From an uncultured Clostridia bacterium (GTDB lineage: Bacteria; Bacillota; Clostridia; Oscillospirales; Ruminococcaceae), in NCBI GenBank assembly GCA_947627985.1, contig CANQYD010000011.1:1-57697 (forward strand): a stretch of DNA of 57,697 nucleotides, written 5' to 3'. Both the position numbers and the translations under genes were made by a program. Each line of letters begins with the position of its first letter. The stretch's first letter is position 1. Positions 49,630 to 57,697 of this stretch are shown here, piece by piece. Under the pieces are notes generated by a model. The model did no database searches. It was not told where the DNA came from and saw only the letters and a program-made list of their open reading frames with translations.

Positions 49630-51093
49630 TTATTCATTCTTGATGGCTTCGAGAGCCGAGAGGCGGGTAGCCCTGATTGCCGGGTAAAGTCCCGAGACCA
49701 CGCCGACCCCCGTTGCGAGCAGCACTGCCGCAATATCGAGCCAGAAGGGGATTATCGATATCGACGCTCCGCTGTCGTAGATGCCGAAGGACTCAGCCAT
49801 GCTGCCGGATTTTGCCATGTAGTTTAAAGCGAAGGATATGCCGTAGCTTAAGATTACTCCGAGCAAGCCTCCGACGATTCCTATTATCGCGGCTTCGACG
49901 AGGAACATGCCTCTTATGTCCGCAAGTTTGCAGCCGATGACCTTCATGATGCCTATCTCGCGGGTCCGCTCATATATCGACATGACCATCGTGTTCGCGA
50001 TGGATATCGCCGCGACAAAGAACGCTACGGCGCCGATAGCTCCGAGAATGCCTCTTAAGAAGGCTGTCTGCTCCTGCTGCTGGCGTATGTAATCCATCTG
50101 AGAACTGGTCTGGAACTGCATCTCGTTGAGCTGATCATGAATTTCGAGGACGTGGCTGGTGTCGTCGGCGACTACCTTAACTTGATTGTAGAGGTTCTTT
50201 CTGCCGTCGGCATAGTTGGTGTTGTCCTCATATGAATAGCCGTAGTAATCGTCTCCGTACATGCCCTTGTTGTAGTCTTCGTTATTTTTCCGAAGAAGTT
50301 CGTCGAGCTCCATCGCGCCCTTGATATCCATGTAGATTTCGCTCGACCAGTCGGTTTTGCCGTCGTTGAGATTCTGGACCAGAACTCCGACGCATTTGCC
50401 CTCATAAGCCTTTACCTTCGGCTTTGTCGTATCGACGGCTCCGGCGCCGTAGTTTGAATCCCAAGTCATCTCGTAGACCACGGAGTCGTCAAACTCGTTG
50501 ACGGGGTTCATCGGCAGCTCCTCGCCGGCTTTGGACTCGTAGTCCATCGTAAGCTTCGACCAGTCGGTTTCGTGGATATCGTTGAAGGTGAAGGGGATAT
50601 TGTAGCAGACGACGAAGTTATATGTTCCGACGTCCCGCTCGTCGAGCAGGCGACCGAGGACGACCTCATATCCCAAATCGTCCATAGCCGCGGCGTCGAT
50701 ACCCTTAAAACTCGGGTAGATGACCTTCTGCTCTTTGTTGCGGACAAGCACGCTGATGTTGTTTATCCACTGGTCCGGGGATACAGCTTCGACATGATCC
50801 AAAGCCCGCATATTCGCGAGCGAGATGTCGTCGAGAGGCTCGACCACCGACGCCTGTTCCCACTCTCCGGTTTCCTCGTTCCATGTACCGGTCTTGGTAC
50901 TGACGTTGATGATCTTTAAGTCTCCCATCGCGCTGAACTGGTCCTCGATGCCCTTGTTCATGCCGATGCCGATCGAGAGCATGATGACGACCGCAGCGGT
51001 GCCGATGATGACGCCGAATACCGTCAGCGCACTCCTCGCCTTGCGTCTAAGGAAGTTGTTGAGCGCAAAGGCGAACAGATCAATTTTTTTCAT
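49630..51093 (-). CDS. MacB/FtsX-type ABC transporter permease
   Basis: A 487-aa permease with one N-terminal helix (preceded by FALNNFLRRKARSALTVFGVIIG, a hallmark of the family), a large outside domain (residues ~50-350, rich in Tyr and Asp) and three C-terminal helices with the FtsX motif (RTREIGIMKVIGCKLADIRG, then LVEAAIIGIVGG). Such permeases act as mechanical exporters or signal transducers rather than classic pumps. It is last in the operon with the CARDB-like protein and the ATPase. Confidence 0.9.
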   Translation of the reverse strand: MKKIDLFAFALNNFLRRKARSALTVFGVIIGTAAVVIMLSIGIGMNKGIEDQFSAMGDLKIINVSTKTGTWNEETGEWEQASVVEPLDDISLANMRALDHVEAVSPDQWINNISVLVRNKEQKVIYPSFKGIDAAAMDDLGYEVVLGRLLDERDVGTYNFVVCYNIPFTFNDIHETDWSKLTMDYESKAGEELPMNPVNEFDDSVVYEMTWDSNYGAGAVDTTKPKVKAYEGKCVGVLVQNLNDGKTDWSSEIYMDIKGAMELDELLRKNNEDYNKGMYGDDYYGYSYEDNTNYADGRKNLYNQVKVVADDTSHVLEIHDQLNEMQFQTSSQMDYIRQQQEQTAFLRGILGAIGAVAFFVAAISIANTMVMSIYERTREIGIMKVIGCKLADIRGMFLVEAAIIGIVGGLLGVILSYGISFALNYMAKSGSMAESFGIYDSGASISIIPFWLDIAAVLLATGVGVVSGLYPAIRATRLSALEAIKNE

Positions 51094-51156
51094 TCTTTCA
51101 GGCGCTCCTTTTTGAGCCGTTGTCTATATGTCACACTTCTTGTCTTGACTGATTTA

Positions 51157-53421
51157 TCAATCCTCGTCGTCTAAGGCTGCCTTCTTTGCCTTGACCTTTT
51201 TAACGATCACGACGATGATTATGATTACTGCCAGCGCGGCAGCCGCGGGGATCGCGATCTTTGCCCAGAGCGGAAGCCCTGCGCTCTGCTCGACGTCCTC
51301 AGCCATCACGGGATTGCCGAATTCGTCGTAGGTCATGTTGGGGTCAACCGGCATCATATTATCCGCGCCCATGCCCATTCCCATGCCCATGCCCATGTCT
51401 CCCATGTCGCCGCCCCCCATGGTGGAGGTCTCGGTGATGGTGACGTCGAACGGGTACTCGATCTTCTGCTCGGCGCCCGCCGAATCCTCAAACGTGAAGA
51501 AGAGGATCGCCTGCTTCGTCTGACCGACTGCTGTGGGATCGACGGGGGTGATGGTGCCGCTGAAATAGTCGTAGCTCGAAGCTCCCAAAGAGCCGGGGTA
51601 CTGCGTCGGCATCGTGAAATCGCCTTCGACGCCGATGCCGAGAGCGGTCATCGGGTTCTTGGACTTGTTGAAGTACTGGAAGGAGATCTCAACGCCGTCG
51701 GGTCCGCACTCCGTCGGGGGCTCCCATTCCATCAGGTCGAACTTGATCGGCTGGGAGACGGGGAGGTTGATGGTGAGCTCGGAATCGGAGCTGCTCTCAT
51801 ATGTCTTGCCTCTTAGATACTGGAAGTCGAAGGAGACCTGAACGGGATATGTTCCCGCGCCGGCGCTTGCGGTACACTTGAGTTTGATGGAATATTCCTT
51901 GGTGCTGTCTTTTTCAAACGTCTCGGTGTAGAAGGAGCTGGTGCCGTCTACAATGCTGAACGCGGGTCCGCTCAGGGTCGACGTATTGTTGCCGGAGCTT
52001 GCAGAGTTTCCCATAGCCGGGGTGACTTTTACGGTCATGTTCTGCAAATCGGTGTCCAAGGAAGTATTCTTAAGGGTGATCTTTAAGGTGAATTCCTCGC
52101 CCGAGAGAATTTCGTTGTTTTCGTTATTGGCTTCAACGCTGTAGCTCGAGACGATGACCTTCGGCTTGAGCTTAGCTTCGTCCTCGGCGACATCTTCCTT
52201 CTCGTCCTCCTTCTTTTTCTCGGTCATCTGGAGGTAGACGGTGTAATCTTTTGATTCCTCACCTGCGCCTGTTGAGTAAGTAGCGGTTGCGGTGAGGGTG
52301 GTCTGGGCGGGGATATATTCCGCAAACTTAATCGGAAACGACGCCGAGCAGGTCTTTCCGGGAAGCACAGAGCCGATGTCCACGGTATCCGTAAATGTAT
52401 TCAGCAAAACGGTATCGTTAAAGCCGGTCAGCTTTATGCTCACGCCGTAAGCCTCATAGGCAGAGGTGTTTTTAAATTCCAAAGTGAGATTGGTGGAGAG
52501 CTTGGATTTTCCCTTGCCCTCGGGTATCGAAGCCTTGGTCAGGGAGAATGTCGCCTTCTCGTTGGACTCGTCGACCTCCTCCTCTTCGGTGTCGTTTTCG
52601 ATATCGACGTTGACCGCTCTTGACGCGGTGAAGCTCTTTTCATCGACCATGAACGTGACCTTGACCGTCACCTGCTTTCTGCCGGAGGTGAGGGATTTGT
52701 CAGCCTTGACGGAGATGGTCTCGGCGCCCTCGGAAATCTCCTGCTCGGCAAGAGAACCCGCAAGCGAGAAGCCCTCGCCCTCGACGGTCACGGTGCCTCT
52801 GACGTCGGGAGTATGCGTATAATCCCCGACTTTATAGATGTTTGAAAGGCTGGTGGTGAAGCCGATGTCGAAGGAAGAACCCGCAGCTACGACGCCCTCG
52901 GGAGCGGAAGTTATCGACATATCGGCATAGGTCTCGAGCTGTTCGGGCTCCTCGACCTCGCTCATTCCGACGACGTTGACGTTGATGTCCTGAGAAAGCG
53001 TAACTTCGCCGGTCGAGAGGGTGTACCTGACGTTAAGGGTCACGCTCTTGCGCTCGGTCTTAGCGGTGGAAGAAATCCTGATCGGTACATAGATGACCTC
53101 GCCCGAGTAGTTGGTGCCGATCCTTGAGGCGCTGGAGCCGTCCATCGAGAAATCGGCGCCCGAGACGGTGGCTTCATATCTTCCGCCGTAGTAGGGCGTA
53201 TTGATCCTGAACGCGACGACGAAGCTTCCGCCTGCGGAAACCGTTACATTCGAGGTCGGATAGGCGTTGTTGACGCTCAAAAGCTCGATGGAAGCGTCGA
53301 TCTGAGTGTAGGTCGGGGTATTATCTCCTCCCGAGCCTCCTTCTTCGTCCGCCACAGCCGTAAATGCCATGCAGTTAAGCGCCAAAGCGAGCGTTAAAAC
53401 GAATATGACAAATCTTTTCAT
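51157..53421 (-). CDS. Secreted CARDB/COG1361-like protein with C-terminal membrane anchor
   Basis: A 754-aa surface protein: signal peptide (residues 1-25), a chain of about five Ig-like beta domains of the COG1361/CARDB type (ASIELLSVNNAYPTSNVTVS, FKNTSAYEAYGVSIKLTGFN, LKNTSLDTDLQNMTVKVTPA), an unusual Gly/Met run (GMGMGMGMGADNMM) near residue 690 and a final membrane helix with a basic then acidic tail. It starts one base after the ATPase stop and is followed by the permease, so it is probably the outside partner of this transporter. Ligand unknown. Confidence 0.85.
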   Translation of the reverse strand: MKRFVIFVLTLALALNCMAFTAVADEEGGSGGDNTPTYTQIDASIELLSVNNAYPTSNVTVSAGGSFVVAFRINTPYYGGRYEATVSGADFSMDGSSASRIGTNYSGEVIYVPIRISSTAKTERKSVTLNVRYTLSTGEVTLSQDINVNVVGMSEVEEPEQLETYADMSITSAPEGVVAAGSSFDIGFTTSLSNIYKVGDYTHTPDVRGTVTVEGEGFSLAGSLAEQEISEGAETISVKADKSLTSGRKQVTVKVTFMVDEKSFTASRAVNVDIENDTEEEEVDESNEKATFSLTKASIPEGKGKSKLSTNLTLEFKNTSAYEAYGVSIKLTGFNDTVLLNTFTDTVDIGSVLPGKTCSASFPIKFAEYIPAQTTLTATATYSTGAGEESKDYTVYLQMTEKKKEDEKEDVAEDEAKLKPKVIVSSYSVEANNENNEILSGEEFTLKITLKNTSLDTDLQNMTVKVTPAMGNSASSGNNTSTLSGPAFSIVDGTSSFYTETFEKDSTKEYSIKLKCTASAGAGTYPVQVSFDFQYLRGKTYESSSDSELTINLPVSQPIKFDLMEWEPPTECGPDGVEISFQYFNKSKNPMTALGIGVEGDFTMPTQYPGSLGASSYDYFSGTITPVDPTAVGQTKQAILFFTFEDSAGAEQKIEYPFDVTITETSTMGGGDMGDMGMGMGMGMGADNMMPVDPNMTYDEFGNPVMAEDVEQSAGLPLWAKIAIPAAAALAVIIIIVVIVKKVKAKKAALDDED

Positions 53422-53422
53422 C

Positions 53423-54439
53423 TCAATCTTCCTCCGTATGTATTTCGGTTGGTATTTCGGAATTCTTTAAAATTTCCTCGATCCGATCGGCGCTGTCCTC
53501 TTCCTTGGGGCTCTCGATCGGCTCGATGTCAGGCAGATCTTTCGGCTCATCTGCAAGCTCGGTTTTTGTATCTTCAATTATTTCGGTATTTTCCGTATTT
53601 TCGGCATTTTCGGGAATATCTTTGCCGCCGTCCTCTTCGGGTTTAAGCGGCTCGGTCGAGCCCGGTCTTATGCCGAAGTCGATCTGATCCGGCTCGGGAG
53701 GAGGTGCGGCTCCCGGCACTATCTGCTTATCCCGGTTGTCCTCGACGGAGGAGATCCTGCCGTCTATAATATGGTATATCTTGTCGGCGTAGGCTGCTAT
53801 CTCGATGTCGTGGGTGACGATAATCAGCGTCTGCTTGTTCTGCCGGGACATCGTGACCATCATCTCCATGATCTCGATGGTGGTCCTTGTGTCGAGGTTT
53901 CCGGTAGGCTCGTCTGCGAAGACGATTTTGGGCGTACCCACGAACGCTCTTGCGATGCCGACTCTCTGCTGCTGACCTCCCGACATCTGCGTCGGCTTGT
54001 GGCGCATTCTCTTTCCGAGACCCACAAGCTTCAGCATATCCTTAGCCTTTTTGGTCCTGATCTTTTTCTTTACCCCCGCGAACGCCAAGGGAAGCGCGAC
54101 GTTATCTATCGCCGAGAGGTTCGGAAGGAGGTTGTATGACTGAAATACGAAGCCCATGTTCCGCTGTCTGAACATCGCGAGCTTTCTCTCGCTCATCTTG
54201 TCGATGCGCTCGCCGTAGATATTGACGGCGCCTTTCGTCGGTTTTTCAAGACCTGCCATCATATTTAACAGCGTTGATTTTCCCGAACCGGAGGTGCCCA
54301 AGAGACAGACTATTTCGCTCGGATAAATCTCGAGGTCGATACCGTTTAAGGCATAGACTTTTTCACGCCCGAGGACGAAGACCTTTGTCAGCCCGGAAAT
54401 CGTTATAACAGGTTTTTTAACAGCGTCCTTTTCCGCCAT
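53423..54439 (-). CDS. MacB/LolD-type ABC transporter ATP-binding protein with acidic tail
   Basis: A 338-aa ATPase. Walker A GTSGSGKSTLLNMMAG near residue 48, the Q-loop FVFQSYNLLP, the signature MSGGQQQRVGIARA, Walker B KIVFADEPTGNLD and the switch His in IVTHD are all present. After residue ~235 a ~100-residue tail rich in Glu, Asp, Pro and Asn is added, partly made of 9-base DNA repeats. The start follows GGAGGCAGTCGGACAG. It leads the three-gene operon. Confidence 0.93.
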   Translation of the reverse strand: MAEKDAVKKPVITISGLTKVFVLGREKVYALNGIDLEIYPSEIVCLLGTSGSGKSTLLNMMAGLEKPTKGAVNIYGERIDKMSERKLAMFRQRNMGFVFQSYNLLPNLSAIDNVALPLAFAGVKKKIRTKKAKDMLKLVGLGKRMRHKPTQMSGGQQQRVGIARAFVGTPKIVFADEPTGNLDTRTTIEIMEMMVTMSRQNKQTLIIVTHDIEIAAYADKIYHIIDGRISSVEDNRDKQIVPGAAPPPEPDQIDFGIRPGSTEPLKPEEDGGKDIPENAENTENTEIIEDTKTELADEPKDLPDIEPIESPKEEDSADRIEEILKNSEIPTEIHTEED

Positions 54440-54476
54440 CTGTCCGACTGCCTCCTTATCTTGTGTTCATAATGCG

Positions 54477-54505
54477 ATTATAACACTGTATACTGTAAAA
54501 TTCAA
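54477..54505 (-). promoter_or_regulatory. Promoter of the ABC operon with possible operator
   Basis: On the minus strand TTGAAT, 17 bases, TATAAT. The spacer and flank carry TACAGT repeated (TTTACAGTATACAGT), which may be a regulator site. The 54,506-54,725 stretch beyond is AT-rich and shows no gene. Confidence 0.7.
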
Positions 54506-54725
54506 GTGTTTTTACAAACTGTAATCAAATTTTAATTATTTCTTAATATTTGATTTTTTCAAACATCTTTCACATATGTGATACGCTTTTCGGGGCAAAA
54601 ATATTGCAAAAAAGACAAAAATTTTTCAGGAAATTTTTTATCCTGAATTTTCAGGTGTCGTCCGAACCGCTTTTTTGACGTAAAAAACTTAAAAAATTTC
54701 CTAAAAAACTCCCAAAATCCGCAAA

Positions 54726-54749
54726 GGTGGGACCTTTTTGGATCCCACC
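54726..54749 (-). terminator. Terminator of the MFS gene
   Basis: GGTGGGATCC and GGTCCCACC arms with an AAAAA loop, then TTTGCGGATTTT on the minus strand. Confidence 0.75.
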
Positions 54750-54787
54750 CGATTATACGGAAAGTATACATTAAAATAATTGAGATA

Positions 54788-56074
54788 TTATCCGCGCCCG
54801 ATATCGAAATTCTCGAGAGCTTCCTTGTTGTCGGGACGTGAGTCGCCGTGCTTTACAAAGATCATCGTCACAAAGCTCAGCACCGAGAAGACGACGGCGT
54901 AGGGGAATAGGATATTGTAGGAAAATTTCGTGATGAGAACGCCGGAGAGAATGGGAGTTACGATCTGCGCCACCATCGAGAAGGCGTAGTAGTAGCCGGT
55001 GTACTTGCCGACGTCGGAGCTTCGGCACATCTCGACCACCATCGGGAAGGAGTTGACGTTGATCGCAGCCCAGCCGATCCCGACGATTGCGAATATCAGA
55101 TACATCACGGCTCCGGCTTTCGGGAGCAAAAAGATCGAGAGATAGCAGGCGGTCATCAGTATTATCCCGAAGAGGACCGTCCGCTTGCGCCCAAGCTTAG
55201 AGGAAATAATTCCCAAAGGCACGAAGGAAGCGATGGCGGCGACGGTTGCGACGGTGAGATATAATGACGATCCGCCCGCGTCAACTCCGAAGCGGTTTTC
55301 AAAATACCGGGAGAAAGAGGTCGTCACGCCGTTATAAGCCGTGAACCACAAAAATACCGACAGGAGCAGGAATATAAGGCTTTTGGCGACCGGCTTCGGG
55401 AGCTTTTCAGAGCCATCGGAGGTCTTGGGCTCGTCGGCTCCGACGTTTGCCTCCCGGACGATTTTGTTTTCACTCAGGGAGAATACCATTATAAGTACGG
55501 TTATCAGCATGAACGCCGCGACAGCCATAAACACCGGGATAAAGCCGTGGTAGACGATGCTTCCGTCCTCGGCTTTTTCGGAGGTCACAAGGATCGACAT
55601 GATGACCGTCGAGAAAATTCCGCCGATGTAGCCGACGAGATTGATGACGGCGTTTCCCTTCGAGCGAAGCGGCTTGGGGGTGACGTCCGGCATGTACGCG
55701 ACCGCGGGGGAACGGTAGACGCTCATCACGATCAGCAGCAGTATCAGACATACAAAAAATCCCAAAAAACTGCCGGTCTCGGTCATCATCGAGATCAGAA
55801 CCATCAGCGAGACCGCGGCAATGGTCCCGAAGAGAATGTAGGGGGTCCGCCTGCCGAGCTTGGTGCGGGTCTTGTCGGACAGCCCTCCGAAGAGCGGGAG
55901 CATGAACACGGCAAGAATGTTGTCGATGGACATGATCGCGTTGGTGACGAGTGTTGAGCGCCCGAAGCGGTTTTCAAGGATCACCGGGATCACCTGGTCG
56001 TACAGCTGCCAGAAAGCAAGTATCGACGCAAACGACAGCCCGATGAGCACGGTCTGTTTTGTGTTCAGCTTCAT
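54788..56074 (-). CDS. MFS transporter of the SLC45/GPH sugar type
   Basis: A 428-aa transporter with twelve helices. The loop after helix 2 reads GGLSDKTRTKLGRRTPYIL, the pattern of sucrose/GPH-like carriers, and a PDVTPKPLRSKGNAVIN segment follows helix 4. The likely cargo is a sugar or glycoside with cations or protons, direction not known. The start follows ACGGAGGCGATGAA. It has its own promoter and terminator. Confidence 0.88.
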   Translation of the reverse strand: MKLNTKQTVLIGLSFASILAFWQLYDQVIPVILENRFGRSTLVTNAIMSIDNILAVFMLPLFGGLSDKTRTKLGRRTPYILFGTIAAVSLMVLISMMTETGSFLGFFVCLILLLIVMSVYRSPAVAYMPDVTPKPLRSKGNAVINLVGYIGGIFSTVIMSILVTSEKAEDGSIVYHGFIPVFMAVAAFMLITVLIMVFSLSENKIVREANVGADEPKTSDGSEKLPKPVAKSLIFLLLSVFLWFTAYNGVTTSFSRYFENRFGVDAGGSSLYLTVATVAAIASFVPLGIISSKLGRKRTVLFGIILMTACYLSIFLLPKAGAVMYLIFAIVGIGWAAINVNSFPMVVEMCRSSDVGKYTGYYYAFSMVAQIVTPILSGVLITKFSYNILFPYAVVFSVLSFVTMIFVKHGDSRPDNKEALENFDIGRG

Positions 56075-56105
56075 TTCATCGCCTCCGTAGGAAAATTCTG
56101 TTTAT

Positions 56106-56134
56106 ATTTTAGCACACTTTCGGGGGGATGTCAA
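56106..56134 (-). promoter_or_regulatory. Promoter of the MFS gene
   Basis: On the minus strand TTGACA, 17 bases, TAAAAT. Confidence 0.75.
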
Positions 56135-56354
56135 CCCGAGAGGAGGGGATGATGATAGTGAAGTATACCTTTTCCGGAAAACACACAAAACACGCCATGC
56201 TAAAACAGCTAATATTGCTTGAAAAAATGTCGAAAAATTGTCTAAATCGTAGAATTTCCGTCAAAATTCGACAAATTCCCCGTACATATCTTGACTATCT
56301 GCCACAAAAATGCTTTTATACATATAAAGGAAATTTCAGGCAGGAGGAACGGGC

Positions 56355-57697
56355 ATGAAACGAGCGGGCTTCACAATTGCCGAGCTGCTCGTCTGCCTGT
56401 GCGTGATCGCGGTGCTTTTTGCGGTCTGCGCGCCATCGGTTTTCCACTATTTTTTGGAAATTCGGCAGAGATATCTCGACGACTGCGCCCGAGCGATTTA
56501 CATGTCGGCGAGCGAGGAGCTGCAGTCGATGAACGCCGCGGGGAGGATTCGCGGCCTGCCCGACAAGCCCTTTATCGAGCGTGATGAAGCGCTTTCTGCC
56601 TTCAAAAGCTTAACTAATTTAGTTGATGATTTTACCTCGGTTATAATAGAATATGACAAGACGTCCGCCGGCGTGGCGGGCGTTTATTTGTCTCGGGAAA
56701 TGCCCGCAGAAGCCCTGAAATCGGGCTTTTTGGCGGGTGATTTTGATGATGGTGTCCGCCGCGCAAACCTTGCGGTCGGCTACTGCGGCGGCGATCCCGC
56801 ACATTGGAAGCGCGGTGAAATTATTGATTTGAAGCCGAAAATTACCGTTTTCAATCGCGAGGATCTGTGGCTCGAAATCGCCTGCAAAGTGCCCGAAAAT
56901 GCGGACTCTACCGACCTGCAGCTGACAGTAAATCTGAGCGCAAACGGGGTCACTGAGCCTGCAGCCAACATTCAAGATATAAATCCCGGCGACGGGCTAT
57001 ACACCGCCCGCGTGCTTCTTGAGGGCATGGGCACCGAGTTCGCGACGACGCACGGAGCCCTCATCGGCGATTTGGTGACGGTGACGGCGGAAATTGTGTA
57101 TCAGCCGACTTTGCAGAAAACGTCACCTGAAGACATGCTAAATAGTGCCGTCACTTTCGACCCTCTTTTTGAAGATCGCGACGGCGGCACCGTCAAAGTT
57201 TCGCGCGTTCGGCACCTCAAAAACCTGAAATATCTGACCTCCGGAAAGGCGGAAATGACCCGAGATATTGACTTTGATTCAGTCAATCCTGACGACTTTT
57301 TCACTTCAAGATTTGCTCATGACTTGAACGTCTCTCCCAGCGATCTGACTTGTGATTTTGACGGCTGCGGGCACCTTATTAAGAATATGAAAATAGCCGC
57401 AGATGGCGATATCATCGCACTTTTCGGCAATGTTTCCGGCAAAGTTGAAAATCTGCATATCATCAATCCAAAGTCAATTTTTGCCGAGGAAAATCAGCTC
57501 GTCGCCGGTCTTTGCGCGAGGCTGACGGAGACCGGAATCATCTCAAACTGCTCCGTCTCCGAGCTTGAAATTTCGACATCGGACGGCTGCACTTTCGGTG
57601 GGATAGCGGCTGTCTCGGAGGGCAAAATCGTAAGCTCAAGCGCCTCGATGAATTTGGTAGAATTGGGCAATAACTGCTTGGCGGGAGGTATCTGCGG
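56355..57697 (+). CDS. Type IV pilin-like (prepilin) long surface protein, partial
   Basis: The frame is open to the end of the window, 447 codons so far. It begins MKRAGFTIAELLVCLCVIAV: a short basic leader, a glycine, then F-T-x-x-E-L and a hydrophobic helix, the prepilin cleavage and methylation motif. The rest is far too long for a pilin; residues ~290-447 form beta-rich repeats (NMKIAADGDIIALFGNVSGK, then VENLHIINPK) like the GLUG-type strands of surface adhesins. The ATG follows AGGAGGAACGGGC. No pilus assembly genes are in view. Confidence 0.85.
   Translation, partial: MKRAGFTIAELLVCLCVIAVLFAVCAPSVFHYFLEIRQRYLDDCARAIYMSASEELQSMNAAGRIRGLPDKPFIERDEALSAFKSLTNLVDDFTSVIIEYDKTSAGVAGVYLSREMPAEALKSGFLAGDFDDGVRRANLAVGYCGGDPAHWKRGEIIDLKPKITVFNREDLWLEIACKVPENADSTDLQLTVNLSANGVTEPAANIQDINPGDGLYTARVLLEGMGTEFATTHGALIGDLVTVTAEIVYQPTLQKTSPEDMLNSAVTFDPLFEDRDGGTVKVSRVRHLKNLKYLTSGKAEMTRDIDFDSVNPDDFFTSRFAHDLNVSPSDLTCDFDGCGHLIKNMKIAADGDIIALFGNVSGKVENLHIINPKSIFAEENQLVAGLCARLTETGIISNCSVSELEISTSDGCTFGGIAAVSEGKIVSSSASMNLVELGNNCLAGGIC

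Noticed and set aside
56128-56358. 76-codon frame before the pilin-like gene
   Set aside because: It overlaps the MFS promoter on the other strand, is AT-rich with no protein-like pattern, and ends inside the start of the pilin-like gene; it is more likely a leader region.

Overview
The window looks like chromosome from a GC-rich, low-oxygen Gram-positive bacterium of the class Clostridia, probably a gut-type relative of the Oscillospiraceae/Ruminococcaceae. The reasons are strong AGGAGG-type ribosome sites on nearly every gene, sigma-A promoters with TTGACA/TTGCAT, 17 bp and TATAAT/TATACT, the Bacillus/Clostridium-type order darA-holB-ricT, a biotin-dependent sodium-pumping oxaloacetate decarboxylase, cytoplasmic xylo-oligosaccharide enzymes and many short anaerobe-type metabolic genes. 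I saw no rRNA, tRNA, CRISPR array, prophage or full insertion sequence. Taxonomy is inference.

Layout. 1-3.7 kb: cell wall precursor genes (ddl, a membrane-tethered murF-like ligase) and an alpha/beta hydrolase. 3.9-7.5 kb: four-gene sodium-pumping decarboxylase operon (gamma, biotin carrier, beta, carboxyltransferase). 7.6-12 kb: an RNA methyltransferase-like protein and a GH43/GH8 xylo-oligosaccharide set with a DUF1292 gene. 12.2-15.9 kb: comM-type ATPase, ANT(6)-like nucleotidyltransferase and M28 peptidase. 16-20.5 kb: ECF sigma factor, a membrane PepSY-repeat protein and a PepSY lipoprotein. 21.7-23.2 kb: orphan solute-binding lipoprotein. 23.4 kb: solitary MazF. 24-25.7 kb: gene debris and palindromic arrays. 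25.7-28.2 kb: VWA protein, macrodomain protein and a probable type I toxin-antitoxin locus. 28.9-34.1 kb: recG, two acetyltransferases, ricT, holB, darA. 34.2-37.3 kb: a tiny IS-derived element with a 9-bp target duplication, then a TetR-led operon. 37.5-43.2 kb: DUF2079 membrane protein, a membrane-anchored putative glycosidase and an incomplete Rnf-like module (D, E, A). 43.2-49.4 kb: rpe, ung, a 32-aa membrane peptide, secG and glycogen phosphorylase. 49.6-54.4 kb: three-gene ABC export-like operon. 54.8-57.7 kb: MFS transporter and a pilin-like protein cut by the window end.

The most striking content is between the genes. (1) Eight copies of a long mosaic of hairpins usually lie just after a stop codon and read in the same sense as that gene. 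In several copies the stem sequences are swapped for different but still complementary ones while loops and linkers stay constant. That is covariation, and it suggests a structured 3'-UTR RNA family. (2) Six 80-90 bp arrays of tight palindromes with GAA/TTC loops are bounded by GGGCGAAGCCC and its complement. (3) Heptamer repeats (CAGARGN) lie at gene ends and even supply stop codons. (4) A 27-aa hydrophobic peptide gene faces a convergent antisense RNA with a perfect promoter, a shared terminator and a hairpin over the toxin ribosome site. (5) A 112-bp MITE carries a perfect 9-bp target duplication. Protein assignments come from motif recognition only; no database search was possible.
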